DNA from: Bagarius yarrelli
Lineage: Eukaryota > Chordata > Actinopteri > Siluriformes > Sisoridae
Reading direction: 5' to 3'
NCBI GenBank assembly: GCA_005784505.1
Contig: VCAZ01000014.1
Span: forward strand, 1,829,241 to 1,893,240
Length of the DNA stretch: 64,000 nucleotides
The notes beneath the pieces are model-generated. The model did not search any database, was not told where the DNA came from, and saw only the letters and a program-made list of their open reading frames with translations. Shown in pieces: positions 11,713 to 22,593 of the stretch (the first letter of the stretch is position 1; the number at the start of each line of letters is the position of its first letter). The position numbers and the translations under genes were made by a program.

Positions 11713-11983
11713 TCTGGGAATATATTAACTCTTGCTATTTTATAAAAAGAATGAATCATTTCTTGGTTTATTTTGAATTTTTTTTTGATAAAAGCATCAT
11801 TTTTAGCAAACGATGGAAAATATTATGAATTTACAAATCATAAGAGTTTAATAAAAAAAAAATAAAAGAAGATAAAAGCGCTACATATTGACATGTTAGA
11901 GTGGGTTTGTATATCACGAATCGCTTGTTAGTTATGTGAAATTACTAAATAAATAAATTAATCAATCTATGAATCAATCAATC
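11713..11983. other. No gene recognised
   Basis: AT-rich sequence between the family H SINE and the TATC microsatellite. Confidence 0.45.
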
Positions 11984-11984
11984 A

Positions 11985-12042
<58 letters not shown>
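11984..12042. repeat. (TCTA)n microsatellite
   Basis: About 14 tcta units after an imperfect aatc run. Confidence 0.97.
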
Positions 12043-12090
12043 ATAGACTACACTCCTGTATGCTGCACGGCTTATATGTCTATCTTTATA

Positions 12091-12204
<114 letters not shown>

Positions 12205-12359
12205 GTGTGGGTTGTGTGTGTGTGTGTCTGTCCTCCTATGGATAAATAATAATCAACAGATTATGAGGTTTCCTTTCCTTTCCTTAGGTTAAAGTTTCTA
12301 GGAATTGATTAGTCGCATTAATAATTATGTCAGGCAAAGGGTCTTAGAAAGATAGTAAG

Positions 12360-12363
<4 letters not shown>
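12205..12363. other. No specific feature
   Basis: Short spacer between the TA tract and the first TG tract, with a tttccttt run at 12270. Confidence 0.4.

Positions 12364-12403
<40 letters not shown>
12364..12403. repeat. (TG)n microsatellite
   Basis: About 20 TG units, upstream of the candidate promoter region. Confidence 0.96.
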
Positions 12404-12404
<1 letters not shown>

Positions 12405-12522
12405 ATCTGTCTCGTATGTAAATCCTTAATCTGTCTCTTCACCCAGAGGAACCTGAGCAACAGAAACATCTGTACTGTCGCTTTAAGACTGCCGGCCGTG
12501 CAGCGTACAGGAGGAGTGTAGC

Positions 12523-12524
<2 letters not shown>

Positions 12525-12573
<49 letters not shown>
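12525..12573. repeat. (TG)n microsatellite with gcgcgc end
   Basis: About 24 TG units followed by a short tatgtgtgtgcgcgcgtgt segment. Alternating purine and pyrimidine can favour Z-DNA. It lies immediately upstream of or within the candidate first exon. Confidence 0.96.
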
Positions 12574-12579
<6 letters not shown>

Positions 12580-12599
12580 TGCGCGCGTGTGGCAGTGGG

Positions 12600-12842
12600 A
12601 TGCCTGGAATCACCGATCACGCTCTAGCCATCGCAGGAGTGCTGGAGAAAATCGGGTCGGACTGAGAGTTTCTTACTTTAATCTGATTGTGTGGTGAAAA
12701 AATAAAGAAAGAGAAAGAAGAAGAAGAAGAAGAAGCAGCGACGTGGACTCGGCGGTGACGGGGACGCGCATTTCCCAAAAAAAAAAAAAAAAAAAAAAAG
12801 ACGCAGCGGGGAAATCTCATGTGAAGCCATGTGAGAGATCAG
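12600..12842 (+). other. Candidate untranslated first exon with strong donor
   Basis: The right boundary is a good splice donor, ATCAG|GTACGG at 12842/12843. The left boundary is unknown. Inside are a 21-codon ORF (12600-12665, begins MPGITDHALA), an AAG run (12716-12736) and an A23 tract (12777-12799). The two later ATGs (12819 and 12829) are each followed at once by TGA, so no start codon is carried across the donor. This fits a 5' UTR exon whose coding start is further downstream. The gene is not identified. A genomic false positive remains possible. Confidence 0.38.
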
Positions 12843-12897
12843 GTACGGGTGAAGAAGTGGTTTCTGTGGGATGCTGAATTCTAGCCAAATGGTGTTA

Positions 12898-12943
12898 TGA
12901 ATGAATGAATGGATGGATGGATGAATGAATGAATGAGTGGATG
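12898..12943. repeat. (GAAT)n/(GGAT)n microsatellite
   Basis: Imperfect tetranucleotide run of gaat and ggat units just inside the putative intron. Confidence 0.9.
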
Positions 12944-13250
12944 GCTGTGCTGTGCCGCGCGTCGCTACGCACAGCCCGTGCGCCCAATGCGCCAGGCTGC
13001 GTTTGAGTTTGAGCGAATAAACAAGGCGATTACATGGCAGGCGCAGGCTGAGGAGAACCTGCTGTTATTTTCCGTGTCTGTTGGGGTGGTTTTTTAGGGG
13101 GTTCTTCTCTGCATTACTGCCCGTGGAAGCGGATCCAGGATTTGAGAGCAGATTTGGGCTGTAGGTCTGACAGGAATGTGATGTTTTGCGGTTCGCGTCC
13201 ACACGGTCACACAGATGGCATGAAACCCAGACAGCGTCCATGCCATGACA

Positions 13251-13310
13251 AGAGGTCGCTGTAGATGTTCAAATAATCATTGCTTACACTTTTTTTCTCT
13301 CTCCATGCGA
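13251..13310. other. Spacer without recognised feature
   Basis: Short ordinary sequence between the CpG-rich patch and the degenerate array. Confidence 0.3.
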
Positions 13311-14400
13311 TCAGATACTTATAATGCGCTTTAAGGCTAGACATAAACCTCTATGACTGTTTATAACGGCACACAAGAATATGAGGTGTAAGGATTTGTA
13401 GCAGTATGAAAGTGTATACATAATTCATTGGAATGTTTATATTTCCCCTTTGTTAATATTACTGTTAAGACCAGTGCTACAGTTTTACGTTATAATGCTT
13501 ATTTTCCATAAAGCTATAATGCTTCATACCAAATTATTTACTCAGTCACTTCATGCTTTTATCATGTGCATTTATTACTATCTAACATTTACGTCCGAAT
13601 ATAGATGGTTATGTCAGTTGACATAAGGCATACTTTGAGCTGCAACTGAGTGCAAAGCATCATTTTAATGAACGTAACATTTGTTATAGAGCACTCTAGC
13701 CATTATTACTATAAGGACTAGGTCAAATGTCTGTTTATAAGGCGTTATGACACTTTGTGGTTTCTAATATGCTGTAATAACATTGTAAATGTGCTTAGAA
13801 ACATTTGTGCACTGTTGTAGAAGCATGGAGATAAAAAGCATTATGTCAATGTTTATAGCAGTTGTTATTAAGCTTTATTGCATCGCTTTTATAAAGGTAA
13901 ATATATTTATATAATAATTTTAAAAAAATATTTAGACTGAAAGAGCAGCATTGAACTTTATAACAGGTGTTATAAAGCTTTATAGCAGTGTAATATTTAG
14001 GCTGTTATAGGATTTTCTGTATGCATTTATGAACAGTTACAGGGGCTTAATAGAGTGTAGGTATAATGTAGTATAATATATTATGTCACCTTGCGTTATA
14101 AAGCTTTATACCATGACTATTCACATAATGCTTAAATTATTCTTTCGAGAAGGACGAGCACTAAAGAGTTTAAGGTTCATAACAGATTCATTCTTTTGAT
14201 CATAATGTTGTAAACAGGTCAGATGTGTATTATAATCTGTTATGTCACATGCCACTATGAAGCCTTATTACTATATTCTGCCTTAAGATTTTTGGGTGCT
14301 TTTTTTCATTATTACTGCACATTTAGGAAGGCAATCATGCATTATAAATTCAAATCATTATGCTGACACTTATAATGCATCATGGCTGCCGGTCTTGTTG
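13311..14400. repeat. Degenerate array of TTATAAAGC / CATAATGC motifs
   Basis: The words ttataatgc, tataaagctttata, ttatgtcac and gcattat recur about every 110-160 bases (for example 13318, 13491, 13735, 13843, 13955, 14080, 14240, 14368) in otherwise diverged sequence. It looks like an old, decayed tandem repeat rich in palindromic ttataaagctttata. No coding frame spans it. Confidence 0.6.
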
Positions 14401-15470
14401 GACAGAAAGTGTCGGCTTGTTATTTACTCCGTTTAAGGAATGAAAGAAGGTCAACGAGTGGTCAAAGCTATGAGCAGTGATGGTATTGATCTTGAGTTAT
14501 TACTCCGTCTCGTTTTTTTGATGCAGCTTCATGACTGAAAGGTGTTCTGAAGAAGCTGCTAGAACATAAGTCATGTCTGAAAATACGGCTTTAAACCAGT
14601 CATTAAATTATCCATCAGGTAAACCGAGCGCCGTAGAATAAAAGTCATTTCAAATACGTTTATCAAGGAATAAATCAAATTCCGGCTGGGAGATATGATA
14701 ATGTTAGAAGATTAAAGTTGAATTATAAACTTTCTGAGTAACGTGTCCATCATTTGGTTTTAAAAGCTTTTCCGAGTTTTAATGGAATGTGTTATGATTT
14801 GCGATTTATGTAACGTTAGTATTCCCCTATTTTGTAAAATGGTTTAGTCCGCTTGTTTATTTTTATTTTTTGTGGTAAGAGCTTCCACCTACTGAAACTT
14901 GGTGGCTGATTACAGATGTTTTCTTATACAGAGGGGGTGTCTGGCTGGCTGTTACCTCCATTTATACTAAAATGTTAGCTGGGATGTCCAAAAAAATGAA
15001 AGAATAAAAACTGGTCGTTAAGGAATTGGGTAAAACGATATTTATTAAGCTATTAGAATTAAAGATAATTTAATTATGAATTATTTCTGTATATCATTTT
15101 GCAGGTTGTATGCATCTGTGTGTGTGTGTGTGTGTGTGTTTATGTGTCTCCTTGAAGGCCCTTTGTTTTTTGTGTTTTTGCACATCATAGTAATATTTTT
15201 TCTTTTAATTTTTCTTGCAAATTTTTGGACATTTATTTTGCAAATTGGAAGTGAAAAAAATTTGGAACTTGGCAGTTGAGCCAAAGTTATGAAAATGTCT
15301 CAAGGTTAGTCTCGGAATATTGCAAACTATTTCATAAATAAGACTTCTCCGTGTGATGTGAGGAGTTTGCCTTTTTAGATATTGCAACTAAATTTAAAAA
15401 CAAAATTAAATATTGCGTGTGTGAGGATAATTGGGGGAAAGTGTCTTCGGGTATTGTAATATAAACATAG
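14401..15470. other. No gene recognised
   Basis: Includes a (TG)n run at 15117-15139. The overlapping open frames at 15076-15387 sit on low-complexity T-rich sequence and look spurious. Confidence 0.45.
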
Positions 15471-15648
15471 TACATTTACAGCATTTGGTAGACGTCCTTA
15501 TTCAAAGCGACTTACATTTATCTCTTTTATACATCTGAGCAATTAGAGGATAAGGGCCTTGCTCAGGGGCCCAGCAGTGGTAAATTAGTAATGCTGGAAA
15601 TCAAACCCACAATCTTCCAGTTAACCACTGCCTGCGCTACCACTTCCT
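15471..15648 (-). repeat. V-SINE-type SINE
   Basis: Nearly complete on the minus strand: tacatttacagcatttgg, acgtccttattcaaagcgac, ttgctcaggggcccagca and a head ending ctaccacttcc. It is the first of three minus-strand copies within about 650 bp. Confidence 0.9.
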
Positions 15649-15795
15649 CATATTTAAATGCACTTTTTAGAGATTATCATAATATTTTTTTTTTTTATTG
15701 TGACTCATTTTAACAAATAACTGACTGTAGTGATGAACTTATTCCTTCGCCTTTGGTCTTTCCAAAGTATGTGAAATTTTAAGGAAGTTTTATGA

Positions 15796-15910
15796 GTTTA
15801 CATTTACAGTATTTGGCAGACGTCCTTATACGGAGGGACTTACATTTATCTCTTTTATACTAACTGAGCAATTAGGGGTTAAGGGTCTTGCTCAGGGACC
15901 CAATAGAGGA
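15796..15910 (-). repeat. V-SINE-type SINE, head missing
   Basis: Tail half only (tttacatttacagtatttgg, gtccttatacgg, cttgctcagggaccca), truncated before the B-box. Confidence 0.85.
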
Positions 15911-15959
15911 AGTGAGGCAAAACCTAAATATTGCCTTTTTAAAAAACTAGACATAATGA

Positions 15960-16100
15960 TACATTTCTATCATTCGGCACAGACGTCCTAATGCAGAGCG
16001 ACTTACATTTATCTTGCAATTAGGGACTAAGGGCCTTGCTCAGCGGTCCAACAGTGACAACTTGGTAGTGCTGGGAATCAAACCCTGATCTTTCAGGTGA
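15960..16100 (-). repeat. V-SINE-type SINE, partial
   Basis: Carries cagacgtcctaatgcagagc, gccttgctcag and cctgatctttcagg. The A-box end is missing, where the next mobile-element fragment begins. Confidence 0.8.
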
Positions 16101-16102
16101 TT

Positions 16103-16375
16103 CCATGTAAAAAATATTGGAACACCTACCCATCACATCCGTAAGTGTTTTTGAACATCCAGTTCCTGATTTAGTTTCATATATTTATCTCCTATAACAA
16201 CCTCCACACACCTAAAAAAAAGGGTTTCACTAGATTGTGTCATGTGACTGTATAGATTTGTGTTTGTTCAATCGCAGTAGTATTAGTGAGATCAGACACT
16301 GATGTTGAGGTGAGGAGGTCTGGGGTTCAGTTGGGGTCTCAGTTCATCCCAAACGTGTTTATTGCTAGACAAATG
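16103..16375 (-). mobile_element. Tc1/mariner-like element remnant, non-coding end
   Basis: Shares diagnostic words with the plus-strand remnant at 23195-23470: ctagattgtgtcatgtgact here is the reverse complement of the segment at about 23431-23450. The words gagatcagacactgatg and ttcatcccaaacgtgttta match a familiar degenerate fish Tc1-like repeat. No transposase frame survives. Confidence 0.6.
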
Positions 16376-16871
16376 TCTCAGTTTGGTAAAGACTTGTAGT
16401 ATATGATGTCACGGTACATTAACTTGAAACACCTTTTCCGAGTGTTGTAGCCTTTCTTGATAAATGTTTTATGCTGTAAAGCGTTAAACTTGTAGTAGAT
16501 GGTGTTCAACACTGATTATCAGGATCATAATTGCCTATGGATTCGGTATAGATTTCTGTCACTTGGACTTTATTAACTTTTTTACATTGCCAATCACAAT
16601 AAAGCTGGAGCAGAGAGAGATGCCAATAGGTTAAAGGTCAGAGGTTAGCAGGGTCAAAGAGTTATTAGTTTAGGTGTTTGTAGAAGGTATTTGATAGGGA
16701 TTAGTGTTCTTTCTCCCAGTACAGGTTTGGTGTGGGGTAAAAGAAAGTGGTAAGTGTGTGCAGTGGTACTAATGATGCTTGTGATTTTTGCTATTCATAA
16801 GCATCATTAATACCCTGATGCCACATCTACATCTGTGTATATGGCTTACAAATCTGGAATCGCTTTAGGAG

Positions 16872-16908
<37 letters not shown>

Positions 16909-17176
16909 AGGTTTCTGAACAATCTGCTTGGAAACAAAGTTTCCAACTCATAAACAATGAAAGTCTGGAAAGTGGACTGATGTGGGATGTGCTAAATACC
17001 AAATTATTCCCAATGATGTAATGTACCACACCCATTTCACGCTAACTGATAGTAATGTTTCCCCTTAAAAAAACCCAGATCTCTGGGGGCCTCTAAACTA
17101 TATTGGCCCTTAGAACCATCCTAAATTCCGCTTCCCCAATTAGTGGCACCCCTAGTTCATAAAAAGTCATTAATTT
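16376..17176. other. No gene recognised; one TG microsatellite
   Basis: Includes (TG)n at 16871-16907. The rest is unremarkable. Confidence 0.5.
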
Positions 17177-17462
17177 GGTTTGATAATGTCCTTTTTCATA
17201 TTAACCCCCAAACAGGGACCTCTATTGTTTGCCTTACATGCAAATCAGATGCCCCGTTGGCCAATAAAATCTATTAATTGTTATATATGCCCCTAACCCT
17301 AACTCTAACCCTATGGTTTGACATTGGCCTTTTTTTCAGATTTACCCCCAAACATGGACCGCTTTGGTTGCCTTACATACAAATCAGATGCCCTGTTGGC
17401 CAATAAAATCTATTATTTGTTATATATGCCCCGTTGGCCAATTAAATATATTATCTGTTATG
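17177..17462 (+). repeat. 138-bp tandem duplication plus partial third copy
   Basis: Copy 1 begins ggtttgataatgtcc at 17177 and copy 2 begins ggtttgacattgg at 17315. Both run through acccccaaaca, gccttacat, caaatcagatgcc and gttggccaataaaatctatt to ttatatatgcccc. A short third piece (gccccgttggccaattaaat) follows at 17428. Between the copies lies ccctaaccctaactctaac, a telomere-like motif. Confidence 0.85.
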
Positions 17463-17646
17463 AAGTACAGAATTTTGACTATACGATGACATTACAGGTT
17501 ATACTGTTGTGTTTATTTTATTATATTATTGATTGTTTGAGATATGGAATTCTGTGTAATTTTCTCAGTGTCGGTTATAAATAAAGAGAAATAAGTAATA
17601 ACCACAATTCCTTTTTTCTGTTAACTACAATAAGGTGGTTTTCTCC
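17463..17646. other. No specific feature
   Basis: AT-rich. The 88-codon plus-strand frame (17318-17584) overlaps the tandem duplication and is not credible as a gene. Confidence 0.4.
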
Positions 17647-17830
17647 AGTTTCTGCCGTTATATATGCAGTTTACAGTGTATGTAAGTATGTAAAAAATTA
17701 GTTTGTAGTAGTTTTTTGTGTCGGAAAAGACAAAACACGTATTAACATCAAAACATTTACAAAGTTATTTCATATAGTCGAAGATATTATCGTGTTAATA
17801 ACATTTAAGCTGGGAAAAAGTGAATTTTAA
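17647..17830 (+). repeat. Member 1 of a dispersed direct-repeat pair
   Basis: Matches 18788-18970 in the same order: agtttctgccgttatatatg, taagtatgta, gtttgtagtagtttttt, ttcatatagtcgaagatatt. Identity is roughly 70-80 percent by eye. The element type is unknown. Confidence 0.65.
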
Positions 17831-18436
17831 AGGAGATGCAGAAATATTTACCTAAACGTTGAAAAAAAGATTTAATCAAGCCAGAATTTATCTTTATCCC
17901 TAAACGGTATTAAAGTTTCAGCCAAGCCATGTCTATAGTCAGATACTGTATATTGTATAGCAAAATGTTTTAAGGTAATTAAATTGTTTTCTTGCGTGTC
18001 TTTCAGTGTCTCATGCGTTAACTGAACCTACAAACGGGTTGAGTTAAATGTAGACGAGGGCTGGTGGCTGTCGTAAAGCGTTACATAACTCGGCTTGAAA
18101 ATAGGCCAATAGAACGATAACTGGAATTTTTATAATTTTTTGTGTTTTTTTACTACTGAAGGTTTATTTTTAGTTTTTATATTTACCACCAATATTACAT
18201 TATGTGTTTTATCAAGGTTTCATAACAGGGCTGTTGAAAAAAAAATAGGTATGCTGAAAAGTTATGATGAAAAGGTATGATGAAAGTTTATTTTTATTTC
18301 TTTCATTTTATTTTAAAAGTTTATATTTATTTCATGAAAGTTTATCGATTTTGTAATCTTTAATACTGACACAAATGCAAATTACGTTTTAAACTGATTT
18401 CCGTTTACAATAATATTTCATCAAAACCCTTAGTTT

Positions 18437-18695
18437 GTGTCTAACAACTTCCTCCTCCGCTCCGCTAGATGGCGCTGACACATGTGGCCATTGACTCAAA
18501 AACAAGCATGCCGGAAAAAATATGTACTAAATAATAAATACTTTGCATTTATGGTATTTTTAGCTATTTCTTTTACATTTTTTTCATGTATTGCAATATA
18601 TCTTTTATTGCGATATATCGATAAATTGTTTTGTAGTATATGTATCGTGGTATGTATCGTATCATGAGGCCCTTTGCCAATACACAGCCTTATTT
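18437..18695 (-). mobile_element. Non-autonomous repeat with atacgatac words
   Basis: Its reverse complement shares ggcaaagggcctcatgata, cgatacatacc and ggccacatgtgtcagcgcc with the element at 22594-22950. The words tattgcgatatatcgata are typical of this fish repeat, probably the remnant of a DNA transposon. It has no open frame of interest. Confidence 0.6.
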
Positions 18696-18787
18696 CACAG
18701 TAATTATTTAAAGCAACAGAACGATTTAATCCCTGATGGTTTAGAAAGATAAAATTAAAATAAAAACAGTTTTCTGTTTGACGGCTG

Positions 18788-18970
18788 CATCAGTTTGTGC
18801 TGTTATATATACAGTTTATGGTTTAAGTATGTAATAATTCGTTTGTAATAGTTTTTTTTGTTGGAAATGAATAACGCAGATTCACACCGATAAAAAATGT
18901 CAAGAAATTTCATATAGTCAAAGATATTTTTGTGGAAAAAAATTTTGATCTGAGGAAACTGAATGAATTT
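18788..18970 (+). repeat. Member 2 of the dispersed direct-repeat pair
   Basis: Matches 17647-17830 (gtgctgttatatatacag, gtttgtaatagttttt, ttcatatagtcaaagatat). The pair is about 1.1 kb apart and brackets the atacgatac-type element, so one segmental duplication or two insertions are both possible. Confidence 0.65.
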
Positions 18971-20500
18971 TGCTGTTTTATTCCCTGATCTATGAGACTC
19001 CCTGATCTCCGCTGTACTAGTTTCCTACAGGTTCCTTCTTATTCATGACTGTACCGAGTACACAGGTCAGACATTTTGAGCGCAAACAACAAGGTTTCTT
19101 AACCCTGGTATTGTTTGTTGGGGTGGAATTAGAGCTCCATGCATGTTTATCACATGCCCACCTGAACTTACACGGTCCAGGTGACGGGACTTTGACCTTT
19201 ATTCTGAATGCAATTAGAGCAAGAATGAGGAACGCTATTACTAGTATGAGTGCAGAATAAGAAAAACAGGATGGGGGGGCAGGAGAAGAAAAGACATTTT
19301 TGTATTTGTGTGAGTGTGTGTGTGATGTGCAACCTCTTTGTGCAGGCGTGCGTTACACGGTTAATCATTCGGAAGATAATGACCGACTCGTTTACTGGAC
19401 GTAAGGTCGTCACGTTTCTCCGTCGTGACCCGTAATTGATGGATAATAATGAAGATTGAGCTGCATTATTCATAGTTTTGGTGCGGGGGGAAAAAACAGA
19501 AAGAAGAAGAAAAGAAAGAAAACAGCGGATCTCGTAGCGAGATCGAGGTCAGATAAATCGAGCGGCGAAGTGCGTACGCAAGCATTGCCGTGTTGGAGAA
19601 AAAAAAAAAAAACAGTAAGAAATGACTGACAGGACGTGCTCTTGTAAACGCCACGGCTCGTCGAGTACGTGCCAGCGAAAGATCTTAGCTCTGCAGCAGC
19701 TTTTAAGGAGAAGACATTTACAGTGGCTCTTAAATTGGCTCGTGCTATGAAGAGAGGGGGGTGGGGAGGGGCGGCGGTGGTGGTGGTGGTGGTGGTGGTG
19801 ACGGAGAGGGAGGCGGTTGAGGGAAACAAATGCAAGCAAAAAAAAAAAGTCCTGTCTTAAAACTAACAGCGTAAGCAAAAGTAGAGGGCAAAAGGAAAAG
19901 AAGGATCTTAAATCATGTCTCTGGGTGCCAGCTAATCTGTCAGCAGTGCCGCACTGAAATGATTTTTCCATCTGTAGAATAGAAATGTCAGCCCAGGGCG
20001 AGCGGGGTGGACCGGTGACATTTTTATAGAGTAGACCAGCATTATGCATGCGATTTATAGCACTTGTAGGAGGCACCGTACCGTACCATACCCTAGCATA
20101 CCGTAGCACACAACAGGCTAACGCCCCGCACGCCTAATGCACAAAAACCCTCACACAGACGTGGGTCAGGGCTTTTCATGCTGTTTCAGCGCCATCAGGT
20201 TCTCACTGTACGTCCCGGTACATGTTCTCTTCAACAGGTCACGGTGTATTAACGCTAAATGACTTGAGGTTTGTGTTCCTAACATCAGAACACCAGAGTG
20301 TTGACAGAGATAAGCACGATACGGCTCTAATCAAACAGTTCGGTACCTTGTGTACTCAGATATATCAGACGTCATTCAGGACACTGTAAGAGAGGTAATT
20401 TTTTGAATTTTTTTGTATTTTTTTGGGGCGGTTTGTAAGGATGTCAACATAAACTAACTGTTATGGTCACCGTATTTACATTTAAATTAGATTAGATTCA
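18971..20500. other. No gene recognised; purine-rich and GGT tracts
   Basis: Contains a purine-rich stretch (19484-19522), A-rich runs, a (GGT)n run at 19776-19800 and a short (CCGTA)n-like run at 20076-20110. Open frames in this segment (up to 186 codons on the minus strand) run through these tracts, encode His or Phe runs and lack domains, so I do not call them genes. Confidence 0.5.
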
Positions 20501-21032
20501 ACTTTATTATCATTACACATGGTTACATGTAGGGTTGTGTGAAAATATCGATGACTATCACGATATTTTTTCTTATGATAGTGTAGCGATATTTACCACT
20601 ATCACTAACATTCAGGAGTGCGGAAAGTGATAAATTGATTGATTGATTTCTCAGAAAGCTAAATTTAACGAAGTGTATCAAGCAAGTCAGTCCTTTATCT
20701 AAAAAGGAATCTTCAGTTTCTTATAAGAGGATTGTTAAGTAAATAAGACATCAGAATGTCCCCAAACCTGCATTTTTATGATTAAAAAAAAGATTTTATA
20801 AAAATCTAATTATAAACAATATTTTGATGTCAAATAGATCACAACTAAGATCCTGAGTGTTGTGCGGCAGGTAGCTATCAGGTAGCTAATCCTTTTATTG
20901 CGATGTGAACCTACACTGTGTATAGTCTTGTGTCAGCTTGTGTCATACTCCTGACCACCATGTCTATACGTGCAGCTTGTTATATACCCCATTCCAGATT
21001 TAGTCCACTTTAGCTTCACTCTTTATTAAGGA
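20501..21032. other. No gene; short repeat fragments
   Basis: 20496-20525 (ttagattcaactttattatc) matches the reversed tail of the family K SINE-like repeats. At 20541-20605, atcacgatattttttcttat is flanked by tatcgat words resembling another degraded repeat. Nothing else is seen. Confidence 0.45.
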
Positions 21033-21225
21033 CAGTGGTGGCTCAAATGGTTACGGTGCTGCAGTGTCAATTGAAAGATCAGAAAGACCATGGTTTAATC
21101 CCCAACACTGCCACTGTTGGGTCCTTGAGTAAGACACTTCCTGACCCTTCCTGCTCCAGAAGCACATCTGATCCTGTGCTCTGACCCCAATGTTCTAAGA
21201 AGAAACTGTGCTTAACTAACTTTGA
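21033..21225 (+). repeat. tRNA-like SINE, third family (family K)
   Basis: A-box-like ggtggctcaaatggttacgg, degenerate B-box ggtttaatccc and body cactgttgggtccttgagta, then cttcctgctcca. It differs from the V-SINE type after the body, where the family K copies carry ctgaccccaa and a gatgggatat-like part. The 72-codon minus frame here is repeat-derived. Confidence 0.7.
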
Positions 21226-21339
21226 TTTCTCTGAAGGCTTTGCCATAGATGTTAAAGCTGTGGAGATTTGTGTTCGTTTAGATACAAGAGCAGACATCTA
21301 TGGTAGGACGCTGAGCCTCCGGTTCCAGCTTGATTTGTC

Positions 21340-21410
21340 CATTCAGGCTCAATAGTATTATTGAGATCAGACACTGATGATGCGATGAGGAGGTCTGGAG
21401 TTCAGTCGGT
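21340..21410 (-). mobile_element. Tc1/mariner-like fragment
   Basis: The words ttgagatcagacactgatga and gaggaggtctggagttcagt match 16280-16330. It is fused directly to a headless family H SINE, so the SINE probably inserted into, or recombined with, the older element. Confidence 0.55.
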
Positions 21411-21414
21411 GGTT

Positions 21415-21690
21415 CGGGCAGGGGTCTTTCTGTGTGGAGTTTGTATGTTGTTCCTGTGCTTGCATGGGTTCTTTGGTTTCCTCCCACAGTCCAAAAACAT
21501 GCATGTTAGATTGATTGGTGATTCTAAATTGCCCACAGGAGTCAGTGTAAGGGTGTGTGGCCCTGTGATAGACTGGCGATCTGTCCAGGGTGTCCCCCTC
21601 CTGCCTTTCAGAGACGGCTGGGATAGACTCCAGCAGATCCCTGTGACCCCGAATTAGGGAATAAGCGGGTAGAGAAGATAATTAAATGAA
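21415..21690 (+). repeat. Family H SINE, head missing
   Basis: Starts at gggcaggggtctttctgtgt without the pol III A- and B-boxes and continues through agattgattggtgattcta, ctgtgatagactggcga and actccagcagatccctgtga. The 98-codon frame across it comes from the SINE. Confidence 0.82.
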
Positions 21691-22593
21691 TACAAACTTT
21701 ACATTCTTAATTTTTAATTCCTAATAATCTAAAATTATAATCAGACATGATTTTGTCATTCAGATTGTTAAAATAAATGTAATGTTTTTATTTACGTTAT
21801 TACATGTTTATTACATGTTTTCAAGTCTGCATTTGTGTGTATTTTCATTGCAGTTTACGTTTAGTGAGTTTTTAGTTTTTTTCCACTAAGCTTTTAACCT
21901 TTTAAAAACATTTTATTGTAATAATTCATTGCAGTGTTTAGTACATCCGAACACCACACCTGTTTTATTATAATGGATTTAATGTGGTGTTTTTATTCCA
22001 GTTTTGAACTGTTCTGCTACTTGTAAAGTGTAAACTATAATTATAACATTAAAATTAATTTTAAGGAAAATTAAAAAGAAAATGCTTAATAGAATTTAAT
22101 TCTTTTGCATCCTTAAAACAGTATTTAATATAGTAAACCTGACCTTACATCATGAAATAAATACTTAAAATACTCAGCTTCTTCTTTAAAATTCTAGTGT
22201 TTTGTTCTTTAACTTGGGGAAAAAAACTATTTTTAAGGGTTAAAAGTTTTTTTCTGGTATATTTTTCACTTTTATAAAGTACACAAAACGACTTTCCCAC
22301 CTCCAAAAGCTTAAAAACACATTGTTGGAATCTACAGCGCTGCAGGTCAGGATAATATGTTTTGGAATTATTTTTTAGCCCACTCACGCCTCCGAGAAGA
22401 AAACTTTTCTTTATCAGGATGTGGTGAGACAGAAGTTCGGCAGCTTTATCACTATTTTTATGTATTTAAAAGTGTTATCGCAGCCACTCCTTCATTTTTT
22501 TCTAAGCAGTCACCTTCTTCCTACTGCAGTTAAACCTTCTTTCCTGGTTCTCTCTTTCAGAGGGGATTTATTTTACACTATTTCGTAGGCTTT
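21691..22593. other. No gene recognised; AT-rich
   Basis: Only short chance frames (for example 22145-22387 minus). A pyrimidine-rich patch at 22490-22560 has an ag end but no convincing exon follows. Confidence 0.45.

Larger units (their letters stand above)
12404..13250 (+). promoter_or_regulatory. Candidate CpG-rich promoter and 5' exon region
   Basis: Compared with the surrounding AT-rich DNA this stretch is clearly richer in G, C and CpG (for example ggacgcgcatttcc, gtgccgcgcgtcgctacgc, gttcgcgtcc), as at fish promoters. It includes the candidate exon ending at 12842. There is no unambiguous TATA box and the transcription start cannot be fixed. The plus direction is inferred only from the splice donor. 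It could also be an isolated GC-rich patch. Confidence 0.4.

Noticed and set aside
17288..17313. Interstitial telomere repeat from a chromosome fusion
   Set aside because: Only three or four imperfect ccctaa units lie at a local duplication; far too short to support a fusion claim.
19549..20109. 186-codon minus-strand frame, the longest non-microsatellite frame
   Set aside because: It runs through GGT/ACC, A-rich and purine tracts, giving His and Phe runs, competes with other frames in the same place and has no recognisable domain.
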